A stretch of DNA of 64,000 nt from Siphonodentalium dalli (Eukaryota; Mollusca; Scaphopoda; Gadilida; Siphonodentaliidae), in contig CP136063.1 of assembly GCA_032622095.1 (NCBI GenBank), positions 218,319,982-218,383,981 on the forward strand. The letters run 5' to 3'. This document shows positions 47,121 to 59,667 of this stretch, piece by piece. The position numbers and the translations under genes were made by a program. The notes under the pieces were generated by a model. The model made no database searches and was not told where the DNA came from. It saw nothing but the letters and a program-made list of their open reading frames with translations. Each line of letters begins with the position of its first letter. Position 1 is the stretch's first letter.

Positions 47121-47618
47121 GTCCTCGACGGTAGCAATTCGGATTAAGCATGGACGCGGAAACCCAAAAACAAGCGATCCGGAAACCCCAAAACAAGCAA
47201 AAATTCAAATTTTCTAAGTTGAAAAAAGGGCCATAACTCTGGCAAAAATCATCATATCATACCCAAATTCGCACTTGACAAGTATTTTCATATAACTGAT
47301 CCTCAAAAATACGGGATTTGCAATCGTACCACCAAAGCTCACGCTATCATCTGGAAACCCAAAACACAAGAGAAAAATTGAATTTTCTAAGTAAAAAAGG
47401 GCCATAACTCAGGTGAAAATGGGTGGACGAAACCCGCGCTATGCATGTAGCTGTTCCCCCATACTGCTCTATCACCATACCAAATATCAGCTAAATCTGC
47501 CCAGCGGTTGCTGAACAATAATGCAAAATGTTTGTACGGACGGACGTATGGAAGGACGTACGGAAGGACGCACGGGTGGAGACGTCGACTATATACCCGC
47601 TGACTTCAAGTCGAGGAC
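47121..47618. mobile_element. GTCCTCGAC-TIR element with GGACG tract
   Basis: Ends GTCCTCGAC / GTCGAGGAC. Internally AAAGGGCCATAACTC appears twice (about 47224, 47394) with a duplicated TTGAATTTTCTAAGT block, and there is a tract of GGACGGACGTATGGAAGGACG units near 47534-47575. GGGCCATAACTC and GGACGGACG tracts are, in my experience, common in mollusc repeats. That is the main hint to the taxon. Confidence 0.65.
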
Positions 47619-48277
47619 ATAATAACAATACCGACAATCACTATAATTAACATGACGAAAATACAAAAAAATCATCCATCAGTTTCATGTTGAAAACGAG
47701 ACAACAGCTCGTAATTGATAACGCTCTTTATTGTCTATAATAAAATATTTTGGGTGACAGAAGAATGGACGCTCTTTATAACAGACGGTCATCATAATAA
47801 TTGTCATGCAAACTGACAAAAATTCAAAACGATCGTGTTAAAATGTGAAACAATCTGGTGGGGTATAATAGGATATAAATGGAGAATAATCTTGCGCAAA
47901 GTAGTTATTTTTTACAAATATTAATCCAAATTGACAACAAACACCGAATCGCGATGTAAATATTTACATTTGAGCGTACATGTAGTTCAGACGATATTTT
48001 CTCTGGAGCGATACAGTCGATTTCTTAGAAATTTTCGCAATGTTAGTAGAATGCTACATTCCCCCAGTTGGCATAGCGCCTGGGTACTAACTTGTCAGTT
48101 CCACGCACCCGAACAAGTCCATATATGTCTTTAAAACTTCATATTTTGCAAGTCGATATCTGGCCACTAAAACCCTTAATTAATTGGCTCAAAGATCCGA
48201 TACACATTCTGGCATGGGAATCGTACAATTGGTAGGTATGTGGTTGTCAGGTCGGACCGGAGATCTTTAAACATATA

Positions 48278-49094
48278 GGTCCGAATCGGCATCCAGTTTA
48301 GACCTAGGTTAAGGTCAATCCACACCGGACGCGAGGGGCGATTTTATAGCGGCCGTTTTCTGTCGTCCGTAGTAGTTCAGAGGGCGTGATTTTTACATTC
48401 ACACCGCAACCGACTGAATCGCCGAACACGAGGCGATCAAAGCAGTGATTTTATGCTTCGTCGATTTCTCACTTTGTGGCAAACCAGCGGGATAATTGGG
48501 TCGCTGTCAAATAGGATATTTATACATGCGTATTCCTCCTAATTCAAGGCGACACATTCATTAGTCGTCGCGATACAAAGGTGGTGGAAGAATTTATTTA
48601 GAATAAAAGGATCGTCTGGTTAAGTTTGGGTCCCAATCCATTCCAAGCTTGTGAGGTCACTTCGCCCACAATTGAACCCCCCCCCCCGATAAAAAAAACC
48701 TCATAAACTGGAATTATAAATTATAGAATGTAGAAACGTATTTGCTATGATAATTTAGGAAGCCCGTGCACCATTCCACTCGACATACTATATTTGACAA
48801 TTAAATGAGTTTGAAAAACTCTTACATGTATATGTTTAGCAAATTATGATTAAAATATCCATATACATTGTATTTGTGACCTGCTGTAAATGATACACTT
48901 AAACAATTATCTTCCCAAACAATCGCGCGTGACGAAGTGATCCAGTCGCTTTCGGTGTGAATATAAAAATCGCGCGCTTTGAACCGCTAGAGAAAAACCA
49001 AGTTTTACTCCTACTAAAACCTAGTTTAAACTCGAGTAAAACCATGCAGGTCTAGAATAAAACCTAGTCTAAACCAGGGATGCCGATTCGGACC
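48278..49094. mobile_element. MITE with 17-bp TIRs and ATA target duplication
   Basis: Ends GGTCCGAATCGGCATCC and GGATGCCGATTCGGACC, flanked on both sides by ATA. Subterminal GTTTAGACCTAGGTT / AACCTAGTCTAAAC extends the symmetry. GGCC/GGTC ends with a 3-bp AT-rich duplication are compatible with a PIF/Harbinger-like MITE. The 54261-56097 element has related subterminal GTTTAAACC motifs. Confidence 0.75.
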
Positions 49095-49590
49095 ATATTG
49101 TTTGTTCATTATCATAAACAAATGGGATTGGGACACACGTTCTATTAACTTATCGGCATTCGCAGCCACGCACATCTACGACCGAGCTTTACCGTTGATC
49201 TCTTTTAACAAATGGAACGAGCGGCATAATTATCTCACTATCGATAACTGGGTTGTACATTGTACATATATACAGGGTCGATTAATATAACAAGGGTATA
49301 TCAGTATATCGACCCAGTGACGCGAACATAGTCACCCATCCTATAATAATTAGAATACTCTGATTCACTGAGTTAATGGTTACCAATTATGCTACCAGTG
49401 TTGGTAAGCCCTTTCAGCAAGTAATTACGACTATTGTGGTCGTACTATAGTTGCAGTTCCGTGGTTGAGCCCATCGTGACAATGAAGACTTTACAGATAG
49501 CTAATTGTAGGTGGTCGATTACTTGACATGAAACATATTTTATTTGCATAATATACAAAAGGGACACAACTTATGAAGCCCCTCTCCCGA
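49095..49590. other. Unassigned sequence
   Basis: No feature recognised. Confidence 0.4.
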
Positions 49591-49753
49591 TATAAGGATT
49601 AACTGTCATGTGGACTGTTTTTATGGAGATGTAACGGTGAGGTAAGTGGACATAACTTGTGTAAAACCCGAAGGGTTTTACATACAAGTTATGTCCACTT
49701 ACATCACCGTTACATCTCCATAAAAATAGTCCACATGACAGTTAATCCTTATA
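49591..49753. mobile_element. Palindromic MITE, about 79-bp arms
   Basis: TATAAGGATTAACTGTCATG...CATGACAGTTAATCCTTATA. Inner AGTGGACATAACTTGTGTAA pairs with TTACATACAAGTTATGTCC. Loop around CCCGAAGGG. A few mismatches and a 2-bp indel. Confidence 0.85.
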
Positions 49754-50273
49754 TTTATATACATTTAGCGAAAAAGCCGCTTTTGTAAATATATTTAAAT
49801 CGAAAAGTGTATCGTGACAAGATCAGCCCAAAATACCCAATAGCACCCTTGGCAAAAGTTAATAGGAACAATTTCTCTTCATGTTGAAACCCGATGATGT
49901 ATTAAGTCAATCCTGCGCGAGTCAAAATGCGCCCAAAGCATTATGCGTTCGTCTTTCCAAACCTAATGACGTATCGATTGTGTTATTAGCTTGGTGTTAT
50001 GAGGCGTTACGCATTCACCGAGAAATAACTGCAACTAGCCACGTGGGCGCCGACCAATCAGAATGCTGGATTTAGTGATGACAACACTTAGTGTGTAAAT
50101 ATACAATAATAACATACATGTAATCAAGATGACGGTATAAACGTATTTACATGATGATCAGTTTTGAGATATATAATTTGTATTGCCTTCCAGAGGTTGT
50201 GGAGATTTGTGTTTAAAACAATGTGGCTATATTATGAATATTTGGCACGATAACCGAGTGCTAATATAATCTA
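49754..50273. other. Unassigned sequence
   Basis: Open frame 49881-50075 has no motif. Nothing else recognised. Confidence 0.4.
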
Positions 50274-53128
50274 CTAGCAGGGTTACCCGGCGTTGCCCAG
50301 GTTAAAGTGATGTGAAACCCTCTGCAAGCTGTGGATATTTGTTGGGAATAGAGAATACTCTTGCTCAAAGTGTTACACCTATTCGCATAAATTGTATATT
50401 CAAATAGCATCACAAAACATGTTTCTTACACAGTCATGGAATATAAGTAGTGGCTCACCTTGTCGATTGTCATTGTGTTTATCGCGATTAATCCGTTCCA
50501 CCAATAAAGAAGTATTTATTTATTTACAACTGCGTATATGTCAGAAGTTATAACATGATACATCATAAACACATTAGTTCTCAAAAATAAAAGACGACAA
50601 TTGGGTTTTACATATAGAGATGTATCAATCAATCTAGTGGTTGGACTAAGATCATGAGGACGCCTGGCTATCATATCTCCATGAAGATACAGATGTTTTA
50701 AAGAAATGTCCAGGTGCTCCTCTGTTCATGGTGCTAAATATTGGCTGCGGACACATGTATATCACAGTAGTGATGGCATAGCAGGTGTGACAATTTAATA
50801 TCCTCAGTTTAAAAGAAATGTTACGGCGAATGTATATCATCCACATGTGCCGGACACAGAGCGAGATTTTGAGTTGTTTATGTTAGTCGATAAGTCTGTT
50901 CTAAAAAATCTGCTGTATCGGGCAGATATATACCCTTGTCAGATGTCAGTATTGGAGGATCATGAAAAGTCATGTGCTACTGACTGCGTTTTCTTTTATA
51001 TCAGAAGAAAATATATTTGAATGCACACTTTTAATGCTTCTACTATGTATCTGTTTTTGCTAGCTCATTATGTTAATGCCCTGATTCCCATCCCCATATA
51101 CATATGATAGTTGAGAAGATTAATTGTTCTTGAAAGTGACTTAATTGGGTCACCATTTGTCGGGATTGTGAAATTTGAACGTCAAAGACTCTTTAAAACG
51201 ATATGGAGCTGGCCTGGGGTGACTATATATAACTTATAGGTGGATATAGGCGAATAGCAATCTTATCAATGATAGTGCATATCCTCTCGATGACCAAAAC
51301 GACACCAAATGTGATTTAATTTATCGTATCATTAGAGAAGAATGGTATGAATTTGGTGGAAATAAGTGCTAAATATATTTGTATCAGCTTTGGTGCAACT
51401 GCCATCCTCGTGTATTACTTTATCGGCGCCACTTTTGACATATTTAAACCACGTCCATTAGACTCATGGATGCATGATATACTGGAGATAATTATATATA
51501 GGTTTGGTGGTAATCAGCAACTAAACAATTTATAATCATAGTTATGACCCCCCCCCCCATATCTCATCCAAACGGCAGCAATTTGGCGTCTTAAAATCAC
51601 ACGATTATATTCCTCGCATCATGGAGAAAAATAATATATCAATTTGGTGGATATCTGCGCTAAAAATAGTTTATTAAATCAATTGTTGATGCCCCCTGCA
51701 ACAGCGCCATATCGCGGAGGTGATTATGTATACGTTTGGTGGAAATCGGCGACAAAACTCTTTCACCATATTTTATTTAATTTTGCCGCCCTTCCCCCTT
51801 TTCTTCCACTGACACCAACAGCATAACTTTAGAAAATTTTAACCCGCACCATTATCTTCCTCGTAAACAGTTACCCCTCTTAGACCGCCTTGGTGCCATC
51901 TCGATTGTACCCCGTGGAGTTATATATAGAAAACATACAGACAGACAGAAAGGCAGACAGCATTTGATTCCTGGTATCATTTGAGAAGAACATGTATGAA
52001 TGCGATGGTAATTGGAAAAACAAATATTTTTTATCAGTTTTGGTGACCCTCCCGTCCCTATTTCGGACTCAAGCGGTGCCACTTTTGTCACCATTAAACC
52101 CACACACTTAGACTCATTATGGAGATGCATATATATATAATTGGCGAAAATTGGCGAGTATACAAATTCGTATCAAATTTAATGTCCCCCATATCTCTCA
52201 CCCAAAGGGCACAAATTTGGTGTATCTAAACCACACGATTAGGTTCCTCGTATCACGGAGAAGAATATGTATCAATCTGGTGGAAATCGGCGCTAAACAC
52301 ATTATCATTTTTTGTGTCCCTCTCACCTCTATGCATCACTGACTCGAATGGCCCACTTGTGACATCCTTATACCACACAATTACACTCCTGATATCATGG
52401 AGATGATTATATATAAGTTTGGTGCTAATCGGCGACTAAACAAATTTTTATGAAATTGGTGCCACCCTCCCCATCTCTCATCCAAACAGCATCAATATGG
52501 CGTCTTTTAATCACACGATTAGATTCCTCGTATCATGGATAAGAATGTGTATCAATTTGATGGAAATTGGCGCTAAAAATATTGTGTATCAATTTTGGCG
52601 CCCCTCTCCGTTTCAGTGGACCCCAGACTCGAATGAGGCCACTTTTGACAGATTTATTTAGACTTCTCATACCATGGGGATGATTTTCTATAAGTGTGGT
52701 GGCAATCGGTGACTAAACCCATTCTTATCAAATTTAGTGCCCCGCCCAATATCTCACCCAATCGACACCAATTTTGGAGTCTTTAAATCGCACAATTAGA
52801 GTCATTGTATCATGAAGAAGAATATATATCAATTTGGTGGAAATCGGCGCTAAAATTAGTTTTTATCAATTTTGGTGCCTCTCTCACCTTCCGTGCATCC
52901 CTGACTCGAACGACGCCACTTTTGACATATTTAAACCACACCATTAGATTCCTTATGTCATGGGAATGATTATACGTAAGTTTCGTGGCAATCGGCGAAA
53001 ATTCTAACCCACACCATTATCTTTCTCGTAAAAAGTTACCCATAGTAGACCACTTTGGTATCATCTAGATGGTCCCCTGTGAATTTCTATAGAACACAGA
53101 CAGACAGACAGACATTCGCAAATATAGA
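50274..53128 (-). mobile_element. Non-autonomous Helitron, family C, 2.9 kb
   Basis: Minus strand: starts TCTATATTTGCGAATGTC at 53128 and ends with the same hairpin CCTGG-GCAACG-CCGGG, TAACCCTG and CTAG at 50277-50274. The insertion is between A (complement of 53129) and T (complement of 50273). The interior (51300-53060) is a tandem series of diverged blocks of about 150-340 bp, each with GTGGAAATCGGCGCTAAA, a CCCCTCTC stretch and CTTTTGACATATTTAAACC. Copy number of these blocks explains its greater length than the 42815 copy. (GTCT)n tract near the 5' end. Confidence 0.9.
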
Positions 53129-53337
53129 TATAAGATATGTTCGGAGGTTAGAAAAAGGTAATAGTAGACAGTCATATACTCGGTTTTGTTTTTTTGTAGC
53201 GCCCTGGAAGACAGTACTGACAATTAATAAGAACGTGCAGGTTTGTGGGGGAGGTTGGTCCATTTGTGAGATAACTGCCACATAAAAATTGAAATTTCGG
53301 AAACACATTTAAATGTATTCAAAATTATTATACATAT
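53129..53337. other. Unassigned sequence
   Basis: Between the Helitron 5' end and the LINE tail. Nothing recognised. Confidence 0.35.
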
Positions 53338-54260
53338 GTACATACATACATATACACATACATACATACATATAATGTACAATCTTTTAGGGTCGAAACG
53401 CTTAGTCGCCGCAATATATTGCTGTGTGATGTAAATATAGTCTCATATTTTTTTGGGACGAGATATGGGGTATTCCACACATGAGTTCCACAATGTTGCT
53501 TATTATGAGATCTTCACGGGTTAGTTTCTCAGAAAACTCTGAGCGCTCTCTTTGGTACAATGGGCACATGAAGAAATAATGATATGCGTCTTCATACCGT
53601 TTCCACACGAACATGCGGGGCTGTCAGCTATATGGTTGTTGAACATATCAGATCGGAGTTCACTAAACAAATTACGAAGGCGACAATGAAAAATGTTGTA
53701 TTTTCTGAGTCCAACGTATAAATGTCGAGGAGGACTGGGCGTGGGATCAATATGTTGCAAGTTGGTTTTAAAGGTAGAAAAATTATCAGCGTTAGTGATT
53801 AATTTGGGAACTTTATTCCATTCCATGACTATCTTTGGGAAAAATGACTGTTTGAAGTGTTCAGTATTGCAGTAATATGAATAAAATTTACTGGGGCGTC
53901 TCCAGTTATAGAGTGCCTGCAATTTATGTATTTGGCGTCTTTTATTGAGTGAAGGCCATCCAAATTCCTGTAATACCGCGCGTGTTGTCCGACGCAGAAC
54001 GGGTGATACTGCTGACTATCCGGCCAGCATCGATATGAAGCCGGTCAAGCTTTTCTAACATATAGTTAGAGGCATTGTCCCATACGGCATCTGAATAATC
54101 AAATAGTGGTAAAATGTATGTTTTGTAGATAATTTCGATGGTTTTCCTGTTTAGTTGATATTTGATTCGACGGAGTTGAGATAGGCGCTAGGCAATCTTT
54201 TTGAAAGAGCCTTCAATGTGGGCGTTCCATTTTAGATTTGATTGGAGTTCCAGACCTAAA
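53338..54260 (-). pseudogene. CR1/Jockey-like LINE ORF2 C-terminal part
   Basis: Minus strand from 54260: LGLELQSNLKWNAHIE (end of RT), a single stop, then YKTYILPLFDYSDAVWDNAS (thumb), a frame change, then FKQSFFPKIVMEWNKVP, a C-terminal Zn region CSCGN...H...C split by a frameshift (AYHYFFMCPLY), and a stop near 53402. Only about 20 bases of 3' UTR precede a (TATG)n microsatellite tail (53338-53380). Short UTR plus microsatellite tail is typical of CR1/L2-type LINEs. The upstream part continues at 56098 beyond an insertion. Confidence 0.85.
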
Positions 54261-56097
54261 GGCCGGATTCGTCATCTCAGGTTTAAACCTAGTTTACGTA
54301 AACCTCTATGTTTAAACCGCCGTGAGTCAGCAAAATCCATGGTTTAAACCCGAGACCGTAGGTCTAAGTGACGCATTCGTCATCTCTGGTTTAAACCTGG
54401 TCCAGCCAGACCAGTGGTTTAGCAGTAGTGTCTCTGTATCGTCGGGATAATTAAACATACTTTCCTAATGCGGACCGCCTCGTTTTATTGATTGCGAAAA
54501 TCAATAATTACGACAGCGGTCATATTTTGATTGGAAATTTATAAGCGAGAAGCAGTCACACATATAAAGCGTATGGGGATAAGTTTTTGTCAATTTCAAT
54601 ATTGTTTTTGCGTTTTATAAGCTTAAACCGGCAACTAAACCATCTAATTCGGCGGTCCAGCTAAACTTGAGATGACGAATCCGTCTTTTCTTCATCTCGG
54701 TTTAGAATTGTCAAGCAATCAGCCAAAGGGTGGAGCTGTAAATAATCTCGAGTGAGGGCGTGTCTAAGTGGCGACTGCCGACTGGTGTGATTCATTCGCA
54801 CGCGAGCTTTGCTCAGGAATGGACAATTTCCTAAATATATGATTTTTACAACTATCTTGTGGTTTTTTTGTTTGGCTTGTGGAAATCACAAATACTGGTG
54901 TTTTCTACGAATTCATTTGAAGGGTTCAACGTTTTAATTTTGACACCGAAACGATGCTACTGCATGACCAGATATGCTATACACATAGTTTGCAATCCTA
55001 AACTTATATTGCAATATGAGTCAAATTTGATAACTTATTTTGATGTAGATCATGCCACAAAGCTCTACTCTGGCTACGCCCATAAATTCCCATAATATTC
55101 TACCAGTTCAAAACATGGGAACCTTTTTGATTTTCTGCATGACGGGATATTTATGACATTGAAACAAAATCAACGCATGTAATATATTTCTGTATTAAAA
55201 GCTGTCCCTCTGCATGGTTGCCCACTTCCAGCAGTTCAGATGCCGCTTATGGTGTGCACTCATAAGCAAATTGCCTTTACTTGACTGGCCTCTTGGTTCA
55301 GGATTGACTCGATTATGGAGACTTTATTCAGCGCCAGAGGGGCTTTGCGCACATTTAGATCATTTGAACATTTTAATTTAAAAAAAAAAATTAATTAAAT
55401 TTAAAACAAACAAATGTTAATTTCAATTTTAAATTTTGTTTCTTTTTATAATCAACTCCTTACACAATTTAACACATTTTTTCATTTAAAAAAAATTATA
55501 TTTTCTTATTTTTAATTCAAAAATGTTAAAGCTTAATGCCGTTATACCACACGAATCACAACACCTAATTTAATTGAAATCGGTGCAGGGGTATTGGAGA
55601 ACAGTTGCGAACAGACAAACGGACATACAGATAGACAGCTCCTATATCATTTGCAGATATACCAATATACATGTAAATACACAAAATTTTGTCTTTGCGG
55701 GTGAAGCATCTTGCAGAAATCTATCACAAACAAGGTGATGAACAGAGCGTCAAACTCGTGCTGAGAGACATGCCCTTTGTTAAATTGATTTAAACACAGA
55801 ATGAGATCGGATTAATAGTCAATGAGCGATAATTGTTTCTCAATGAAAAAATCCATTGAGCGTGCACGCGGTCACGATAATTTATGACTTGTCAATAACC
55901 ATTATATCGGCCTATCTTTTGGTCCGACTGGTAAGAGGGTAGAATGATTGCATAATCATATCACCGAATCGAGTTGTCAATTAGCTGGCAACTGAACGAC
56001 AAAAACGCCCCCTTAGACCCGGTTTGGCTGGACCGCCAATGTAGGTTTAAACCAGGCTTAAACTCGGAGGTTTAAACCGGATATGACGAATCCGGCC
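54261..56097. mobile_element. 1.8-kb TIR element inserted in a LINE
   Basis: Ends GGCCGGATTCGTCATCT and ATGACGAATCCGGCC (15-17 bp TIR), with subterminal GGTTTAAACC motifs repeated near both ends and an internal near-copy of the end (ACGAATCCG at about 54675). Removing 54261-56097 rejoins the LINE frame as ...NH-I-LGLEL..., so the borders are exact. No target duplication is evident. The interior has (T/A)-rich tracts and a diverged half copy of the 16543-17046 MITE (about 55040-55200). No transposase is recognised. Confidence 0.85.
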
Positions 56098-56262
56098 ATA
56101 TGGTTTTGCTTGTCGATTGAATTTCCCTCGAAATTGAGGTTCAGATTCTCTGTAGATGGAGCAACTAATGAGAAGGACATTCCAACTGTATTAATTGGAT
56201 TAAAGCTGACCAGCCAGTTTTGGACCATGATGTAATTTTGTGGTCGATCACACAGTACATCG
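56098..56262 (-). pseudogene. CR1/Jockey-like LINE RT, upstream part
   Basis: Minus strand reads NYIMVQNWLVSFNPINTVGM, FSLVAPSTENLNLNFEGNSI, DKQNH, matching the RT palm-to-thumb segment W-x-FNP-x-K-T-x-x-M, before the 54261-56097 insertion. Sequence further upstream is not LINE-like, so the element is 5'-truncated here. Confidence 0.85.
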
Positions 56263-56962
56263 GTGGGTTTTTATAAAGTTAAATATTTCATTTTGGCGCC
56301 AAACACATTTTTTTGAGAAAATATTTATTGATATATATCTGTTAGATTCCATAACATGTTAAGTACACAGGCGGATTTTTACAATTGTAAACAGGGGTGG
56401 GGTTCGTCGGGTCTGCAAATGTTTTTCGGACAATAGACGCGGGCATATGGCTGGGTTAGCAGTCTGGAAAACACAATTTGTCCTGGTCCTGTAATTGTTT
56501 TCTTGTCGTAATATTCTTTAAAATAATGGAACAATGGTTCAGAAATACTTATATGGCGTTTTATAATATGCATAAAGAACTTACCGGAATCAATGAGAGT
56601 ACAATATCATAATTGATGCCTTTTGGAATTATGTACCTCTCAGTACCATTCGGTGATTGTGGAACCCCTCCACAATATCCAAAAAGCCACAACGTAGTAA
56701 CCAGTCGGATATTTAAGATCTTAGGTTATACTAACCATTTGATGTCGCTGTGATAGCCATATTCTCTATCAACTCAATAATTTCTACTTTTTAGACAATC
56801 CAAACCAATATGTATTAATGGATTCATGTTGAGTTAATGTAGCAAGTCATCCTTTCATGCCATCCATCGTTATTAGACCCAATTCTTAACTGACGATGAA
56901 CTCAATCCCCTCTGAATAATTAAATGCTTTAAAGTAATTGCGTAATTGCGTAATATATTATA
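56263..56962. other. Unassigned sequence
   Basis: No gene or element recognised. Confidence 0.4.
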
Positions 56963-58172
56963 CTAACAGGTTAGCCCGCCACTTGCGTGGTTGGTCAGAA
57001 ACATGACATTTAAAAAAAAAATTAATATTAATTAAATGTTTTTTAAATTTAATTTAGTTTTTTTTGAATTTTTTAATATTTATTTAATTTTTATTCTAAT
57101 TGACCTATTTATTTAATTTTTATTCTAATTGACCCGATGAAATCCCCCCTTCCCAGGAACGACAGACAACGCATTTTTTGTTTTGCTTTTTTTTTTAACC
57201 TGCCTTACCCGTCCTAATGTCACAATATTTCGAGCGATAACATTGCATTGCATTGAAAACAAACGCTTCCCGTCGTGAAATCTCTCTACGATAACATTGC
57301 ATTGAAAACAAACGCTTCACGTCGTGAAATCTCTCTGCATAATATTTCGAGTCTGTCGTACCCGTCCTAATGTCGTGAAATCTCTCTGCATTTCAATAAA
57401 CGCTTCCCGTCGTGAGATCTCTCTACGATAACATTGCATTGAAAACAAACGCTTCCCGTCGTGATATCTCTCTGCATAATATTTCGAGTCTGCCGTACCC
57501 GTCCTAATGTCGTGAAATCTCTCTGCATAATATTTCGAGCGATAACATTGCATTGAATTGAAAACAAACGCTTCCCGTCGTGAAATCTCTCTGCATAATA
57601 TTTCGAGTCTGCCGTACCCGTCCTAATGTCGTGAAATCTCTCTGCATTTCAATAAACGCTTCCCGTCGTGAGATCTCTCTACGATAACATTGCATTGAAA
57701 ACAAACGCTTCCCGTCGTGAAATCTCTCTGAATAATATTTCGAGTCTGCCGTACCCGTCCTAATGTCGTGAAATCTCTCTGCATAATATTTCGAGCGATA
57801 ACATTGCATTGAATTGAAAACAAACGCTTTCCGTCGTGAAATATCTCTGCATAATAATTCGAGCGACAGGCTACAATTCGTCATACATATAAGTAGATAG
57901 CGAAAACGACGCTCTTTATATAGACACTGCGGAAAACTAACGCTCTTTATGTATCAACGCTATTAACCCCGAAGTGCCGATTGCGGTGATTTTGATGATT
58001 GGGAAGGGAGAAACGGTGCTCTGAGCTTCTCCAAAACGCGACCACGGCGGAGTCCGTGGGATTTTACACTTATATACGAAATTTGAGCTCGATGGGTGCA
58101 GTCGTTTTCGATTCTATAAAGTACACACACACACATATATATATATATACGGAAGTCTCAAAATATATAGTA
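56963..58172 (-). mobile_element. Non-autonomous Helitron, family B, copy 1
   Basis: Minus strand 3' end: hairpin-capable CCACGCAAGTGGCGGG, CTAACCTG and TTAG (mutated CTAG) at 56966-56963. The 5' end at 58172 (TACTATATATTTTGAGAC) lacks TC and abuts the next element. Contains a modular minisatellite at 57230-57860 and a (TA)/(CA) tract near the 5' end. Confidence 0.8.
57230..57860 (-). repeat. Modular minisatellite in Helitron B copy 1
   Basis: Three modules are shuffled: CGTCGTGAAATCTCTCTGC (with ATAATATTTCGAG), TCTGCCGTACCCGTCCTAAT, and CGATAACATTGCATTGAAAA (with CAAACGCTTCC). A 256-bp higher-order unit occurs twice (offset 57367 to 57623). The long frames here are by-products. Confidence 0.85.
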
Positions 58173-58924
58173 CTAGAAGGTGACCCGACTTCGTCCGGGC
58201 TTTGACCTTGAATTGTCCATTTTGAAGGTCAAGGTCAAGTGGGGTCACGATTTGACCAGTCCAAAACACTGCCCGGACAAAAGTACCCCGACAAACGTGC
58301 CCGTCGAAATCCATCCGGTTTTACCCGATTTGACCTTGAATTGATCATTTTGAAGGTCAAGATCAGGTCGGGGTCACGATTTGACCCGTCCAAAACACTC
58401 AGTGGACAAAGGTAACCCTATGTATAAAATTTCGTCGAAATCCCATCAAAATTGGCGATTTGACCTTGAACTGACCCGATTTCAAGGTCAAGGTCACGTC
58501 GCACGGGCAAATGAATATGCTTATGAGACTCCCCATACGAAAGTGTCTCCACATACCTTGTTTCATCGAAATCCCGTGATATTCGGGCGTTTGACCTTGA
58601 AATGACCCGATGTCAAGGTCAAGGTCACATCGCACGGGCAAATTAATAGTTTTGTGCCACTCCCCGACCGAAGGTACCTCCACATACCAAGTTTCATCGA
58701 AATCCCGTGATATTCGGGCGTTTGACCATGAAATTACCCGATTTCAAGGTCAAGGTCACGTCGCACGGACAAATTAATAGGCCCATGCCACCCCCCGGCC
58801 GAAAATACCCCCACATACCAAGTTTTATCGAAATCGACTCGGCCGTTTTCGAGTTCATCGCGAACACACACACACAGACAGACACATCACACACACACAG
58901 ACAGATCTTCCAAAATATATAATA
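58173..58924 (-). mobile_element. Non-autonomous Helitron, family A, copy 4
   Basis: The 3' end CTAG at 58173-58176 is preceded (minus) by the hairpin GCCCGGACGAAGTCGGGTC. The 5' end at 58924 reads TATTATATATTTTGG, without TC. The body is of the 1-2579 type, rich in TCAAGGTCA. Confidence 0.85.
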
Positions 58925-59667
58925 CTAGAAGGTGACCCGACTTCGTCCGGGCTTTGACCTTGAATTGTCCATTTTGAAGGTCAAGGTCAAGTGGGGTAAC
59001 GATTTGACCAGTCCAAAACACTGCCCGGAAAAAAGTACCCGACAAACGTGCCCGTCGAAATCCATCCGGTTTTACCCGATTTGACCTCGAATTGATCATT
59101 TTGAAGGTCAAGGTGAGGTCGGCGTCACGATATGACCCGTCCAAAACACACAGTGGACAACAGTAACCCCATGTATCAAATTTCGTCGAAATCCCATCAA
59201 AATTGGCGATTTGACCTTGAATTGACCCGATTTCAAGGTCAAGGTCACGTCGCACGGGCAAATTAATATGCTTATGAGACTCCCCGTACGAATGTACCAC
59301 CACATACCAAGTTTCATCGAAATCCCGTGATATTCTGGCGTTTGACCTTGAAATGACCCGATTTCAAGGTCAAGGTCACGTCGCACGGACAAATGAATAT
59401 GCTTATGAGACTCCCCATACGAAGGTACCCCACATACCAAGTTTCATCGAAATCCCGTGATATTCGGGCGTTTGACCTTGAAATGACCAGATTTCAAGGT
59501 CAAGGTGACGTCGCACGGACAAATTAATATGCCTATGTTCGTCCCCGGCCGAAAATACCCCCACATACCAAGTTTCATCGAAATCGGGTGGGCCGTTTTC
59601 GAGTTCATCGCGAACACACAAACAGACAGACACACAGACACGCAGATCTTCCAAAATATATAATAGA
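58925..59667 (-). mobile_element. Non-autonomous Helitron, family A, copy 5
   Basis: CTAG at 58925-58928. TCTATTATATATTTTGG begins at 59667. 743 bp with the same block order as copy 4, and adjacent to it without host bases. Confidence 0.88.

Larger units (their letters stand above)
44878..48134. mobile_element. 3.3-kb element with long inverted repeats
   Basis: The left arm (44878-about 45225) and right arm (about 47830-48134) are diverged reverse complements of about 300 bp. Left AAAGAC..TTGTTCGGG pairs with right CCCGAACAAG. TGTAGCATTCTACTAACAT pairs with ATGTTAGTAGAATGCTACA. GTAAATATTTACATC pairs with GATGTAAATATTTAC. ACTACTTTGAGCAAGATTA pairs with a close complement at about 47893. The 2.6-kb interior contains nested repeats but no recognisable transposase. 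The exact ends are uncertain. Confidence 0.7.

Noticed and set aside
57230-57860. CRISPR-like repeat/spacer look
   Set aside because: Animal DNA. The spacers are themselves repeated modules and unit lengths vary. It is a minisatellite.
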